NCBI GenBank assembly: GCA_013041945.1
Contig: JABDRC010000249.1
Coordinates: forward strand, 1-11,049
Length of the DNA stretch: 11,049 nt
From: Halobacteria archaeon
GTDB lineage: Bacteria; Pseudomonadota; Gammaproteobacteria; UBA9214
Reading direction: 5' to 3'
Below the pieces are notes generated by a model. It saw only the letters and a program-made list of their open reading frames with translations, was not told the DNA's origin and did no database searches. This document shows, piece by piece, positions 1-8,271 of this stretch. Positions within the stretch are counted from its first letter, which is position 1. The number at the start of each line of letters is the position of its first letter. Both the position numbers and the translations under genes were made by a program.

Positions 1-8
1 ACAAGGCC

Positions 9-32
9 ATCGCATCGGTCCGACAATGCGAT
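9..32. repeat. Inverted repeat upstream of the first gene
   Basis: ATCGCAT at 9-15 is the exact reverse complement of ATGCGAT at 26-32, with ten bases between; the spacer also contains CGG-T-CCG. There is no T-run after it, so it is not a normal intrinsic terminator. It could be an operator or the remains of structure at the end of an upstream gene lying outside the window. Seven base pairs is short and may be chance. Confidence 0.25.
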
Positions 33-70
33 CCGGCGAACAAAAATGAACATGGTTCAGGAGGAAGCCG

Positions 71-1900
71 ATGCGAATCCGCTTCTGGGGCACTCGCGGC
101 TCGCTTGCCACACCCGGTCCAGGCACACTCCGCTACGGGGGCAATACCTCCTGCGTCGAGGCGTGTTCGGCCGGTGGCACGATCATCATGTTCGACATCG
201 GTACCGGTGCGCACAGACTTGGCAGGGCCCTGGTGCAGGAGCGTGATGGACCGATATGTGGCCACGTGCTAATCAGCCATACACACTGGGACCATATCCA
301 GGGAATCCCTTTTTTCAAGCCATTTTTCGTCGCCGACAACGAGTGGCATATCTATGGACCCCGCGGGCTCGGCGCATCCCTGCGCGAGACACTGGCGGGG
401 CAGATGCAGTACACCTATTTCCCGGTCACACTGGATCAGCTCGAGGCAAAGATCCACTTTCACGACCTTGTCGAGGGTAGCTTCAGGATCGGCGACGTTG
501 TGGTCACCACGCAATACCTGCACCATCCTGCACTCACGCTTGGCTACCGCATTGAAGCCGATGGCGTGAGTGTGGTCTACGCCTCGGACCATGAACCCCA
601 TTCGCCAGAGCTTGCCGAACTGGGATATCGCCCCACCGGTGGTGAGGATGATCATCATGCCCGGTTCATCGCGGATGCGGATCTGCTTATCCACGATGCG
701 CAATACACCGCTGAGGAGTATCCGAAGAAGAAGGGCTGGGGCCACAGCACGGTGGAGTACGTGGTGGACACGGCGCTTGCCGCAGGCGTACGCAGGGTGG
801 CCCTGTTCCACCATGATCCGTTACGTGACGACGATGCACTCGACGAGCTGGTACAGCGCGCCCGGGAACGTGTTGTCGGTAAAGACGGGCGCCTCGAGGT
901 CATGGCCGCGGCCGAGGGACAAAACCTGGAACTCGAAGCCGCCGATACCACAGCTCCATCGAGCATGCCCCAGGGCGTGTCAGGATTATCGACCAGCCAG
1001 CCTGCACTGAAAGACCAGTCCGTTCTTGTCGCCGTGACCGATCCAACATCGGCCATGGCACTCTCCGAGGCAGTGCGGGCTGATCAGCTGACACTGCACA
1101 CCGCGGACAATGCTGAAGAAATTCTTCAGATTGTACGCTCCAGGCAGCCGTCCATGGTGGTGCTGGGGCGTGGGGCCGGTGATGTTGATGACTTCGAGGT
1201 CTGTCGGACTATCCGCCAGGAGGAAGGTGCCTACGCGAAGGAAGTACCCATCATAGTCATTGCAGATATTGAGGATGTACACACCCGGCACATGGCGACG
1301 GAGGCTGGCGCGACCGATCTGCTGGTCAGGCCCTTCTCCAGTCCCTATGCGCGCACCCGGGTGCGTGCATGGCTGTTACGGCAGGCCTGTCGATGGGAGA
1401 GGGCGCCGTTACCCGATGACGAGGAGGCGCGACTGCGCGCACTGCACGAGCTTTGTATCCTGGATACTGCACCCGAGGAGCGCTTCGACCGCTACACCCG
1501 GATTGCATCCACACTGTTCGATGTCCCGATTGCCCTCGTGAGTCTGGTCAATAGCGATCGCCAGTGGTTCAAGTCACGGCAGGGTCTGGATGCCCCGGAG
1601 ACACCCAGGGACATGGCCTTTTGTGCCCATGCGATAACACAGGACTCGGTATTTGTGGTCAATGATGCGATACACGACCCGCGGTTTGCTGACAATCCGC
1701 TGGTGACAGGCGAACCACACGTGCGATTCTACGCGGGGGTTCCCCTCACTCTCGCGGACGGGAGCCGGATCGGCACCCTGTGTCTGATCGATAATCGCCC
1801 GCGGGAGCTCGATGAAACAAAACTCGCAATGTTGCGCGATCTCGGCAAGATGCTGGAGAAAGAGTTCGCCGACGCTCCGGCGGGGGCCAGCAAGGGGTAA
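71..1900 (+). CDS. MBL-fold hydrolase / pseudo-receiver / GAF fusion protein
   Basis: This is a 609-residue cytoplasmic protein with no signal peptide or membrane segment. Residues 1-280 form a metallo-beta-lactamase fold: the N-terminus MRIRFWGTRGS with a GGNTSC motif, the metal-binding HTHWDH at 70-75, and further likely ligands at His151/152, Asp173 (in ASDHE) and His247/248 (in LFHHDP). This layout fits the PhnP/RNase Z-like hydrolase branch that often acts on phosphodiesters; the actual substrate is unknown. Residues 316-437 look like a response-regulator receiver, but Gly366 (in MVVLGRG) sits where the phospho-acceptor Asp should be and Arg420 (in VRPF) replaces the usual Lys, so it is probably not phosphorylated. 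Residues 455-600 are a GAF domain of the kind usually found before GGDEF or kinase domains (LCILDTAPEERFDR, FYAGVPL, GTLCLID), yet no output domain follows. CAGGAGGA at 58-65 fixes the start. A sensory or small-molecule-cleaving role is inference. Confidence 0.9.
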   Translation: MRIRFWGTRGSLATPGPGTLRYGGNTSCVEACSAGGTIIMFDIGTGAHRLGRALVQERDGPICGHVLISHTHWDHIQGIPFFKPFFVADNEWHIYGPRGLGASLRETLAGQMQYTYFPVTLDQLEAKIHFHDLVEGSFRIGDVVVTTQYLHHPALTLGYRIEADGVSVVYASDHEPHSPELAELGYRPTGGEDDHHARFIADADLLIHDAQYTAEEYPKKKGWGHSTVEYVVDTALAAGVRRVALFHHDPLRDDDALDELVQRARERVVGKDGRLEVMAAAEGQNLELEAADTTAPSSMPQGVSGLSTSQPALKDQSVLVAVTDPTSAMALSEAVRADQLTLHTADNAEEILQIVRSRQPSMVVLGRGAGDVDDFEVCRTIRQEEGAYAKEVPIIVIADIEDVHTRHMATEAGATDLLVRPFSSPYARTRVRAWLLRQACRWERAPLPDDEEARLRALHELCILDTAPEERFDRYTRIASTLFDVPIALVSLVNSDRQWFKSRQGLDAPETPRDMAFCAHAITQDSVFVVNDAIHDPRFADNPLVTGEPHVRFYAGVPLTLADGSRIGTLCLIDNRPRELDETKLAMLRDLGKMLEKEFADAPAGASKG

Positions 1901-1994
1901 GCTTAAACACCACATGACAAACATGACGCGGCAGGATGTGAGTATCGGTAGAATTCGAGAGTCATGGCGTCATCTCGCAGAGGATGGGAAAACA

Positions 1995-2852
1995 ATGCAT
2001 GGAATGCGCGTGAACATGCAGCTTACAAGCAGGGCAGCCCATTACATCATTGGAGCAGTAATAGTTTTCCTGCAGATGCTATGCATCTGCCAGTCATATG
2101 CCGCCACACCGTCACTCGAGGAGATCATCAGGAAAACCGAGCATACGGCCTACTATCTGGGCAAGGATGGAAGTGCCCATGTAAAGATGATAATTACAGA
2201 TAGCCAGGGCCGCGAGCGCAAACGCCGGTTTACCATCTTGCGCCTGGATGAGCAGGCGAATGGACAAGATTACGCGGGCCCTGCCGGCGACCAGAAGTAC
2301 TATCTTTATATTAGCTACCCGTCCGATCTGAAAAACACTGTCCTGCTGGTATGGAAGCACCCGGCCAGTGATGATGACCGTTGGCTGTATCTGCCTGCGC
2401 TGGATCTGGCCAAGCGAATTGTGGCCAGTGACAAACGCACCAGCTTTCTGGGGTCGGACTTTCTTTACGAAGACATTTCAGGGCGTGATGTAACTGCAGA
2501 TACCCACCAGCTGATTGAAACGACGAATGATTATTACGTGTTGAAAAGCGTACCCAGAGAACCGGACACGGTTGAATTCTCGGAATACACCATGTGGATC
2601 CACCGTCAGACATTTCTGCCCGTCAAGGTGGAATATCTGGACAAGCAGGGGAAAAAATATCGCGTCTATGAAGCGCTTGCTGTCGAGACCATACAGGGCT
2701 ATCCGACAGTCACCCGCTCACGCATGCAGGATCTGGCACTCAGGCAGGAAAGCATCATGGAATTTACCCGCATCAAGTATGATCGGGAAATACCTGAAGA
2801 TATTTTCACCGAACGGTATTTGCGTAACCCGCCTCGCGAACTGTTGCGATGA
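1995..2852 (+). CDS. LolA-like outer-membrane lipoprotein-sorting family protein
   Basis: The product has 285 residues. The frame stays open upstream to 1812, inside the previous gene, but the start at 1995 is preferred: AGAGG lies at 1979-1983 and a signal peptide follows directly, with a hydrophobic core at residues 17-32 and likely cleavage near Ala36/Ala37 (QSYAA). ATGs at 2004 and 2016 are alternatives. The mature protein carries the hallmark stretch of the LolA-like 'outer membrane lipoprotein-sorting protein' family (Pfam LolA_like/DUF type): DRWLYLPALDLAKRI followed by SFLGSDFLYEDI. This family has a half-barrel that binds a lipid or acyl chain in the periplasm and often sits next to MMPL/RND exporters. 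It is not the canonical LolA of lipoprotein transport, and its cargo is unknown. The stop codon overlaps the next start (ATGA, 2849-2852), implying coupled translation with the barrel protein. Base composition is visibly more AT-rich than in the neighbours. Confidence 0.88.
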   Translation: MHGMRVNMQLTSRAAHYIIGAVIVFLQMLCICQSYAATPSLEEIIRKTEHTAYYLGKDGSAHVKMIITDSQGRERKRRFTILRLDEQANGQDYAGPAGDQKYYLYISYPSDLKNTVLLVWKHPASDDDRWLYLPALDLAKRIVASDKRTSFLGSDFLYEDISGRDVTADTHQLIETTNDYYVLKSVPREPDTVEFSEYTMWIHRQTFLPVKVEYLDKQGKKYRVYEALAVETIQGYPTVTRSRMQDLALRQESIMEFTRIKYDREIPEDIFTERYLRNPPRELLR

Positions 2853-4213
2853 TATCGGCTACACCATCCGGCATTCTTCTGTTAATCATCATTATGTATC
2901 CCCTGTCCGCGTCCCGCGCGGGTGAAGCTCCGCCACTGCCTGCGGGACTCGGCTCAGGGCAATCCACCTCCACCCGTGAAAACAATGTATCTGCCGGTGC
3001 AGAATTCGATGTGAACGGTTTCTGGGAGGCGCGTGCAGGGATAAGGACCCGCAACGACCCCAGGCAAAGACAGACTTCCCTGCGAGAGAGCAGGCTGCAA
3101 CTGGGTATCGAGCGCACCGGCGGGGCGGTAAACCTGAAACTCACCGGTGACCTTCTGTATGACGATGTTACCGATTCGCACGACATCGATCTGGAAACCG
3201 GTGAGGGCTTTATTGACCTCAGGGAGGCATGGCTGTTTTACCGGCCGGCAGACAGGGCCGATCTCAAGGCCGGTCGCCAGGTGTTGACCTGGGGGACCGG
3301 CGACCTGCTGTTCATCAATGACCTGTTCCCCAAGGACTTCAAGTCGTTTTTTATTGGCAGGGACGAGGAATATCTCAAGGCCCCATCGGATGCCATCAAG
3401 CTGTCGCTGTTCTCCGATGCGATGGGGCTGGATCTTGTCTATACGCCACGCTTCGATGCTAACCGTTACATCGACGGCAGCCGGTTATCCTTTTTCAACC
3501 CTGCAACAGGTACCATTACGGGACGTGAAGCTATCGTGAAGGCGCGGGTGCCTGATGACTGGCTGGATGACGACGAGGTTGCGGCACGGCTGCACACCAA
3601 CTGGCACGGCTACGAACTGGCTGTCTACGGGTACACGGGATTCTGGAAAAGCCCCAGGGGTGCTGATCCACTGTCCGGTCAGGCGATTTTTCCGCAACTC
3701 GATGTCGTGGGCCTGAGTGGTCGGGGTACGCTGGGGCCCGGGATCGGCAACGCTGAACTCGGCTATTATTATTCCCGCGACGACTCAAGTGGCAGTGATC
3801 CCGCCATCGTCAACAGTGAGATACGTTTTCTGGTCGGATATGAGCAGGAGATTGCCAGGGAAATGACACTCGGACTGCAGTATTACCTGGAACGTATGCA
3901 GGACTACAGCCACTACCGGAACAGTCTGCCGGCGGGTGACCCTGCTCGTGATCATAACCGGCATGTCGTGACTGTCCGTTTCACCTGGCTCGCGTTACAA
4001 CAGAATCTGAGGTTTTCGGTGTTTAACTTCTATTCACCTTCCGACGCGGATGGTTATCTGCGTGCAGGTGTCAGTTATCGTCTGGATGACAACTGGACAC
4101 TTTCCAGTGGCCTGAACCAGTTCTACGGAGATGAACAACACACGTTTTTCGGCCAGCTTGAAGACAATTCGAATATCTATGCAGCGGTTCGTTACGGCTT
4201 TGGCAGCTTGTAA
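2849..4213 (+). CDS. Outer-membrane beta-barrel protein (DUF1302/alginate-export-like)
   Basis: The product has 454 residues and an N-terminal signal peptide (hydrophobic LLLIIIMYPL, probable cleavage after SRA near residue 24). The rest alternates polar and hydrophobic residues and is rich in Tyr, Gly and Asp, as in a large outer-membrane beta-barrel; examples are LREAWLFYRPAD, LKAGRQVLTWGTGD and, at the end, IYAAVRYGFGSL. The GRQ-x-WG-x-GD motif after a strand is typical of DUF1302-like and alginate-export-like barrels, but I cannot assign a precise family. It does not end in the classical C-terminal Phe. It starts inside the stop of the LolA-like gene, with no separate Shine-Dalgarno needed. 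The LolA-like / barrel / RND order suggests it is the outer-membrane element of a trans-envelope pathway, which is inference from context. Confidence 0.82.
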   Translation: MISATPSGILLLIIIMYPLSASRAGEAPPLPAGLGSGQSTSTRENNVSAGAEFDVNGFWEARAGIRTRNDPRQRQTSLRESRLQLGIERTGGAVNLKLTGDLLYDDVTDSHDIDLETGEGFIDLREAWLFYRPADRADLKAGRQVLTWGTGDLLFINDLFPKDFKSFFIGRDEEYLKAPSDAIKLSLFSDAMGLDLVYTPRFDANRYIDGSRLSFFNPATGTITGREAIVKARVPDDWLDDDEVAARLHTNWHGYELAVYGYTGFWKSPRGADPLSGQAIFPQLDVVGLSGRGTLGPGIGNAELGYYYSRDDSSGSDPAIVNSEIRFLVGYEQEIAREMTLGLQYYLERMQDYSHYRNSLPAGDPARDHNRHVVTVRFTWLALQQNLRFSVFNFYSPSDADGYLRAGVSYRLDDNWTLSSGLNQFYGDEQHTFFGQLEDNSNIYAAVRYGFGSL

Positions 4214-4326
4214 CCCTGTGACCGGGTCGAGAACACAGCCGTTGCCGGGCACATCTTTTATATACATGCAGGCTTGCGCAACGTGCGAGACAGCCTGACT
4301 GTTTCAGCACCTTGCGGGGATCGATG

Positions 4327-7300
4327 ATGGAAATAGAACTCGAAAAAATATTCCAGAAATACGAGTTGAACCGGGATCAGTACGAGACGTTCAGGGACCG
4401 CTTCACATTAAGGCAGTTCCGCGCCGGTGATACAGTTTTCACAGAAGGGGACCTTGCGGAAACCTTTTATTTCATCAGGTCCGGCGAACTGACCGTCTCG
4501 AGACTGTCCGGTGACCGGCAGGAAAAGGTTCTGAAAGTACTTGGCCCCGGCGAGCTGTTTGGTGAAGTCGGGCTGCTTCAGGATACTCCGCGCATCGCCA
4601 CCATCAAGGCGATTACCGATGCCCGCCTTTATGAATTGCACAAGGCTGATTTTCTTGAGCTGCTCGAGTGCAATCCCGCCTTCTCGGCACTGCTCGACAA
4701 GTTGCGTACCCTGCGGCTGCTGCAGGGCATCCCTGTGTTTCGCAAGCTGGATGATGAAGCGCTGCTTAGAATCCGGCAGCAGCTGACGCTGAAACACTAC
4801 CAGGCCGGTGAGACGCTGGTCAGTGAAGGCGACACGCAGGATGCAATGTATCTTGTCATCAAGGGCAATGCCCGCACGTTTACCACTGGACCAGAGGGCG
4901 GTGAGGTAACCACCGGGTATATGCGTCCGGGGTCACATGCAGGTACCCGCGGCCTGACAGAGCGCTGCAGCCATGAATATTCAGTGGATATAGAAGATTC
5001 CGCGGAAGTATTTGTTCTGGAAAAGAAGGACTTTCGTCGTCTCTTGCGGCGCCATCCCGGCATCTCGTTCAGTTTGCCGGAGAGCGGCCTGCTGAATACC
5101 TTGCTGCCGTTTTTCTACGGCAGGGAGGCCTATCTCACCATTCCGACGCTGGCGATGAACCGTCCCGGCAAAGTCAACTGGTTGATGGGCATTATTACCC
5201 TGGTGCTGGTGCTTGCAGCGGCGTTGCCGACCCTGTTTCCTGCCTGGGTTCCCTTTCTTCATCCGCTGGTCGTCGATACAGACCCCGAAAACATGCTGGC
5301 TGCCGATGAATCGAGTCGGGTATTCCATAACCGCCTCAAGTCGGAGATGACCTTGCACGACATCATGGTCGTCGGGGTCGTCAATGACAAACATCCTGAG
5401 GGTGTTTTTAACAGCAGGTCTCTCGGCAGGGTTTTCGAGCTGAGCGAATTCGCCAAAACCCTGGCATGGGAGGATGAGGAGCACCCGGGGGAAATTGTAG
5501 GCGTGCTGGCCGCGGACATGATGTCGCCGTCGACGATGGATATCATTGAACAGGCAGGCGCAGGCACGGTGCGGTTTTCATGGCTGATGCCCGAACCCCC
5601 GGGCGGCGATGCTGTGGCCAAAGAGATACGCAGGAAGCTGAAACGTTATCCCACCATGGACGGGATCCTGATATCAGAGGATGGCCGGGCCATCAGTATT
5701 TATTTGCCGCTGACCTCGAAGGACATCAGCTTTCGTGTATACCGGGAGTTGAAGGCTTTTATCGCAGCTCAGGAAGGTGATGAGCAGTACTTCATCACGG
5801 GTCTGCCGGTAGCGGAGGATTCCTTCGGCGTCGAGATGTTCATTCAGATGGCGATCTCGGCACCGGCAGCGATGCTGGTGATTTTTCTGTTGATGTACTA
5901 CTTCTTCCGTAATCTGACACTGGTAATTTCATCGATGCTGGTTGCCATGGTGTCGGTGCTTTGCACCATGGCCTTGCTTGTTATCACGGGCAATACACTG
6001 CACATAATGAGTTCGATGATCCCGATCTTCATCATGCCGATCGCCGTGCTGGATTCCATTCATATCCTCTCGGAGTTTTTCGATACCTATCCAAGAATCA
6101 GGGATCGTCGCCTGACCATGGATCATGTGATGCGTGAACTGTTCACGCCCATGCTGTACACCTCGTTGACGACGGCGGTCGGTTTTGCGTCGCTGTCGCT
6201 GGTTCCCATCCCGCCGGTGCAGGTCTTCGGTATTTTTGTGAGCCTGGGTGTGCTGCTGGCATTTCTGCTTTCCATCAGCTTCGTGCCCGCGTATGTCATG
6301 CTGATACCGAAGGAAAAGTTCAACTCACTGGCCACAGCCGAAGCGAACGACAGGTCCGCCCCCTCGGGCAGCACGGGAGACTGGCTGCAGCGTACGCGGG
6401 TTTTCAGCCTGCGCCAGTCCAGGGGTGTTATCGGTATTACCCTGGTTTTGGTTCTGCTGTGCCTGTTCGGGGTACAGCGCATTGTGGTGAATGACAATCC
6501 TGTGCGCTGGTTTGCCGAAGAGCACCCGATCCGTGTGGCCGACAAGGTGCTGAACGAGCACTTTGCCGGCACCTACATGGCTTACCTCGCGCTGGAGGCG
6601 ACGGGTACCGCGAATGAGTCGGTGGATATGCTTGACCGGCTGCAGGACAGGCTGAATGCCTTTTCCGGGGAGACGGCTGAATTCCAGTCGCATACCCGGA
6701 GTTTTATGAACGATGCCCGTAAGATTCAGGGTGATAGCAAGACTACCACCGGGTTATTACATGAACTCGAGGCGTTAGCGGAACAGGCCATCGATACCGG
6801 GTCGGAAGATGCTGTTGCGTTCTGGGATGAGGTCCTGGCGGCCATCGGGGCGGCCCGGCAGGAGCGCCAGCACTTCAAGGACCCGGCAGTCCTCGCCTAC
6901 ATCAGCGAACTTCAGGACATTCTTGCGGATACCGGGATCGTGGGTAAATCGATTTCCGTCGCAGATTTTTCCAGGACCGTCTATCGGGAACTACGCAGCG
7001 GGCGGACTGAAGACTACCGTATCCCCGAAACTGCCCAGGGTGTCGCCCAGACGTATCTGACCAGCCAGAGCGGGCATCGTCCGCAGGACCTGTGGCGCTT
7101 CGTGACCCCCGATTATCGCAAGGCATCGATCTGGCTTTTGCTTAACAGCGGGGATAACGTGGACATGGCCCGGGTGGTAGAGGCGGTTGAGGCTTATATG
7201 CTCGACAATCCGCCACCTGTTGCGCTGACACCGGGCTGGTTTGGTCTCACCTATATCAACGTCATCTGGCAGGAGAAGATGGTTGCCGGGATGCTTGATT

Positions 7301-8019
7301 CCATTGCCGGCGGTTATCTTGCCGTTTTGTTGTTAATGGTGATCCTGTTGCGTTCCGCACTGTGGGGGATACTGGCCATGGTGCCCCTGACCTGCACAAT
7401 GCTGGTCATCTATGGTGTCCTTGGCCTGGCGGGGAAACCCTACGATATGCCGGTGGCCGTGCTTTCATCGCTGTCGATCGGACTGGCTGTGGACTTTACC
7501 ATTCATTTCCTGGTACGAGTGCGTCACATTGTGGGTCAGACAGGATCCTGGCAGCGGGCGATGGAGATCATGTTCGCCGAACCCGTCCGGGCCATACTGC
7601 GTAACATGCTGGTCGTCGCGGTTGGATTCCTGCCGCTGCTGGCAGCGCCACTGGTTCCGTACAACACGGTTGGAACCCTGATTGCCGTTATCCTGCTCAC
7701 GTCCGGTATTATGACAATCCTGATACTGGCCGCCATCCTGAAAACCTGGGATGGCAGATTCTTTCCCATGGCGGATGCGAGGAGAACAACGATATTCAGC
7801 TGCGGTGACGCGTTATTTGCCGGCGTCACTGGCATGGTGTTTATCGTCGTCGCGTTCCATTCAATGTTCGATTGGGACCGTGCTTATCTGCCCTGGTTCC
7901 TGCCAGCCGTATGCGCGCCGCTGCTATACGGTCTGTTTATCTGTCGAAAGTTACGGGCCTCCGACACCGGACCTTCAGGCTCCAAGCCGAAGGCCGTCGT
8001 CAAAGATGCGAATGGATAA
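4327..8019 (+). CDS. MMPL/RND-family exporter with two N-terminal cyclic-nucleotide-binding domains
   Basis: The product has 1230 residues from the ATG at 4327, chosen because GGGGA at 4316-4320 is six bases upstream; the ATG at 4324 and an in-frame TTG at 4312 are alternatives. Residues about 22-130 form a cNMP-binding roll with an intact phosphate-binding cassette (FGEVGLL with Glu80, then TPRIATI with Arg89). Residues about 135-246 form a second roll, AGETLVSEGD onward, whose cassette is degraded (PGSHAGTRGL lacks the Glu and Arg). Then follows an RND pump: TM1 near 283-305, a periplasmic loop, TM2-6 near 510-660, TM7 near 700-717, a second loop of about 270 residues, and TM8-12 from about 992. 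Each half keeps an acidic residue in TM4 or its equivalent for proton relay: Asp576 (IAVLDSIHIL) and Asp1056 (GLAVDFTIHF). Two further hydrophobic segments near 1164-1182 and 1188-1206 extend beyond the usual twelve. MMPL/HpnN-like members move lipids or other hydrophobic molecules using proton motive force. No adaptor (MFP) gene is adjacent. The substrate is unknown. Confidence 0.9.
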   Translation: MEIELEKIFQKYELNRDQYETFRDRFTLRQFRAGDTVFTEGDLAETFYFIRSGELTVSRLSGDRQEKVLKVLGPGELFGEVGLLQDTPRIATIKAITDARLYELHKADFLELLECNPAFSALLDKLRTLRLLQGIPVFRKLDDEALLRIRQQLTLKHYQAGETLVSEGDTQDAMYLVIKGNARTFTTGPEGGEVTTGYMRPGSHAGTRGLTERCSHEYSVDIEDSAEVFVLEKKDFRRLLRRHPGISFSLPESGLLNTLLPFFYGREAYLTIPTLAMNRPGKVNWLMGIITLVLVLAAALPTLFPAWVPFLHPLVVDTDPENMLAADESSRVFHNRLKSEMTLHDIMVVGVVNDKHPEGVFNSRSLGRVFELSEFAKTLAWEDEEHPGEIVGVLAADMMSPSTMDIIEQAGAGTVRFSWLMPEPPGGDAVAKEIRRKLKRYPTMDGILISEDGRAISIYLPLTSKDISFRVYRELKAFIAAQEGDEQYFITGLPVAEDSFGVEMFIQMAISAPAAMLVIFLLMYYFFRNLTLVISSMLVAMVSVLCTMALLVITGNTLHIMSSMIPIFIMPIAVLDSIHILSEFFDTYPRIRDRRLTMDHVMRELFTPMLYTSLTTAVGFASLSLVPIPPVQVFGIFVSLGVLLAFLLSISFVPAYVMLIPKEKFNSLATAEANDRSAPSGSTGDWLQRTRVFSLRQSRGVIGITLVLVLLCLFGVQRIVVNDNPVRWFAEEHPIRVADKVLNEHFAGTYMAYLALEATGTANESVDMLDRLQDRLNAFSGETAEFQSHTRSFMNDARKIQGDSKTTTGLLHELEALAEQAIDTGSEDAVAFWDEVLAAIGAARQERQHFKDPAVLAYISELQDILADTGIVGKSISVADFSRTVYRELRSGRTEDYRIPETAQGVAQTYLTSQSGHRPQDLWRFVTPDYRKASIWLLLNSGDNVDMARVVEAVEAYMLDNPPPVALTPGWFGLTYINVIWQEKMVAGMLDSIAGGYLAVLLLMVILLRSALWGILAMVPLTCTMLVIYGVLGLAGKPYDMPVAVLSSLSIGLAVDFTIHFLVRVRHIVGQTGSWQRAMEIMFAEPVRAILRNMLVVAVGFLPLLAAPLVPYNTVGTLIAVILLTSGIMTILILAAILKTWDGRFFPMADARRTTIFSCGDALFAGVTGMVFIVVAFHSMFDWDRAYLPWFLPAVCAPLLYGLFICRKLRASDTGPSGSKPKAVVKDANG

Positions 8020-8049
8020 TACTCTGTGCTGCATCAGCGATATTTTCTG

Positions 8050-8069
8050 CCCTGGCCTGAATGCCCGGG
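8050..8069 (+). terminator. Weak hairpin after the exporter gene
   Basis: CCCTGGC at 8050-8056 pairs with GCCCGGG at 8063-8069 around a six-base loop, giving seven positions with one T-C mismatch. No T-run follows, so it is at best a weak or Rho-assisted end for the transcript coming from the exporter. It is 30 bases past the stop and 40 bases before the FNR-type box, a sensible place for a transcript boundary. Confidence 0.25.
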
Positions 8070-8111
8070 GATTGCTGTTCTGCTGGCACCACCGTCCTTA
8101 TCCGTTCTATT

Positions 8112-8125
8112 TTGATGTAAATCAA
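8112..8125 (+). promoter_or_regulatory. Perfect FNR/ANR/DNR-type operator (TTGAT-GTAA-ATCAA)
   Basis: The sequence matches the full TTGAT-N4-ATCAA consensus bound by FNR-family regulators (FNR/ANR sensing oxygen, DNR/NNR sensing nitric oxide). With the -10 placed at 8149-8154 the centre falls near -42, the normal position for class II activation. It lies 146 bases before the start codon of the stand-alone cNMP-binding gene and is its likely control site. Which regulator binds cannot be told from the box. Confidence 0.7.
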
Positions 8126-8143
8126 TGTTCCCCGGAGCAGAGA

Positions 8144-8157
8144 TACCGTAAGGTTTT
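8144..8157 (+). promoter_or_regulatory. Core promoter downstream of first FNR box
   Basis: TACCGTA-AGG-TTTT begins 18 bases after the FNR-type box. TAAGGT at 8149-8154 fits a -10 element (T, A and final T conserved), predicting a start near 8161 and a leader of about 110 bases. There is no good -35, as expected for an activator-dependent promoter. The same TACCGTA-N3-TTTT recurs at the identical offset in the second FNR promoter, which raises confidence. Confidence 0.5.
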
Positions 8158-8271
8158 GTGTCAATTGCATACCTCAGGCGCCTGAGACTCGTGCAGCAAC
8201 AGGCAGCCGGCAAGTGGCCGCATAACAGGGGAAACTGCAGATCTGTCTGCTCAATATGTCCGGAGGGGACC

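Noticed and set aside
1..70. Possible tail of an upstream gene (one frame stops at 47-49)
   Set aside because: Only about 15 residues are visible and another frame is also open, so no call is possible.
269..814. 181-codon reading frame on the minus strand inside the first gene
   Set aside because: It lies wholly opposite the conserved MBL domain, shows no recognisable motif and has no start-site support.
1812..1994. Upstream extension of the LolA-like frame into the MBL/GAF gene
   Set aside because: It overlaps the end of the first gene, has no ribosome site, and would bury the signal peptide about 60 residues inside the protein.
4216..4238. CTGTG/CACAG inverted repeat after the barrel gene as terminator
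   Set aside because: The stem is only five pairs with a 13-base loop and there is no adjacent T-run; the downstream pump gene is probably co-transcribed.
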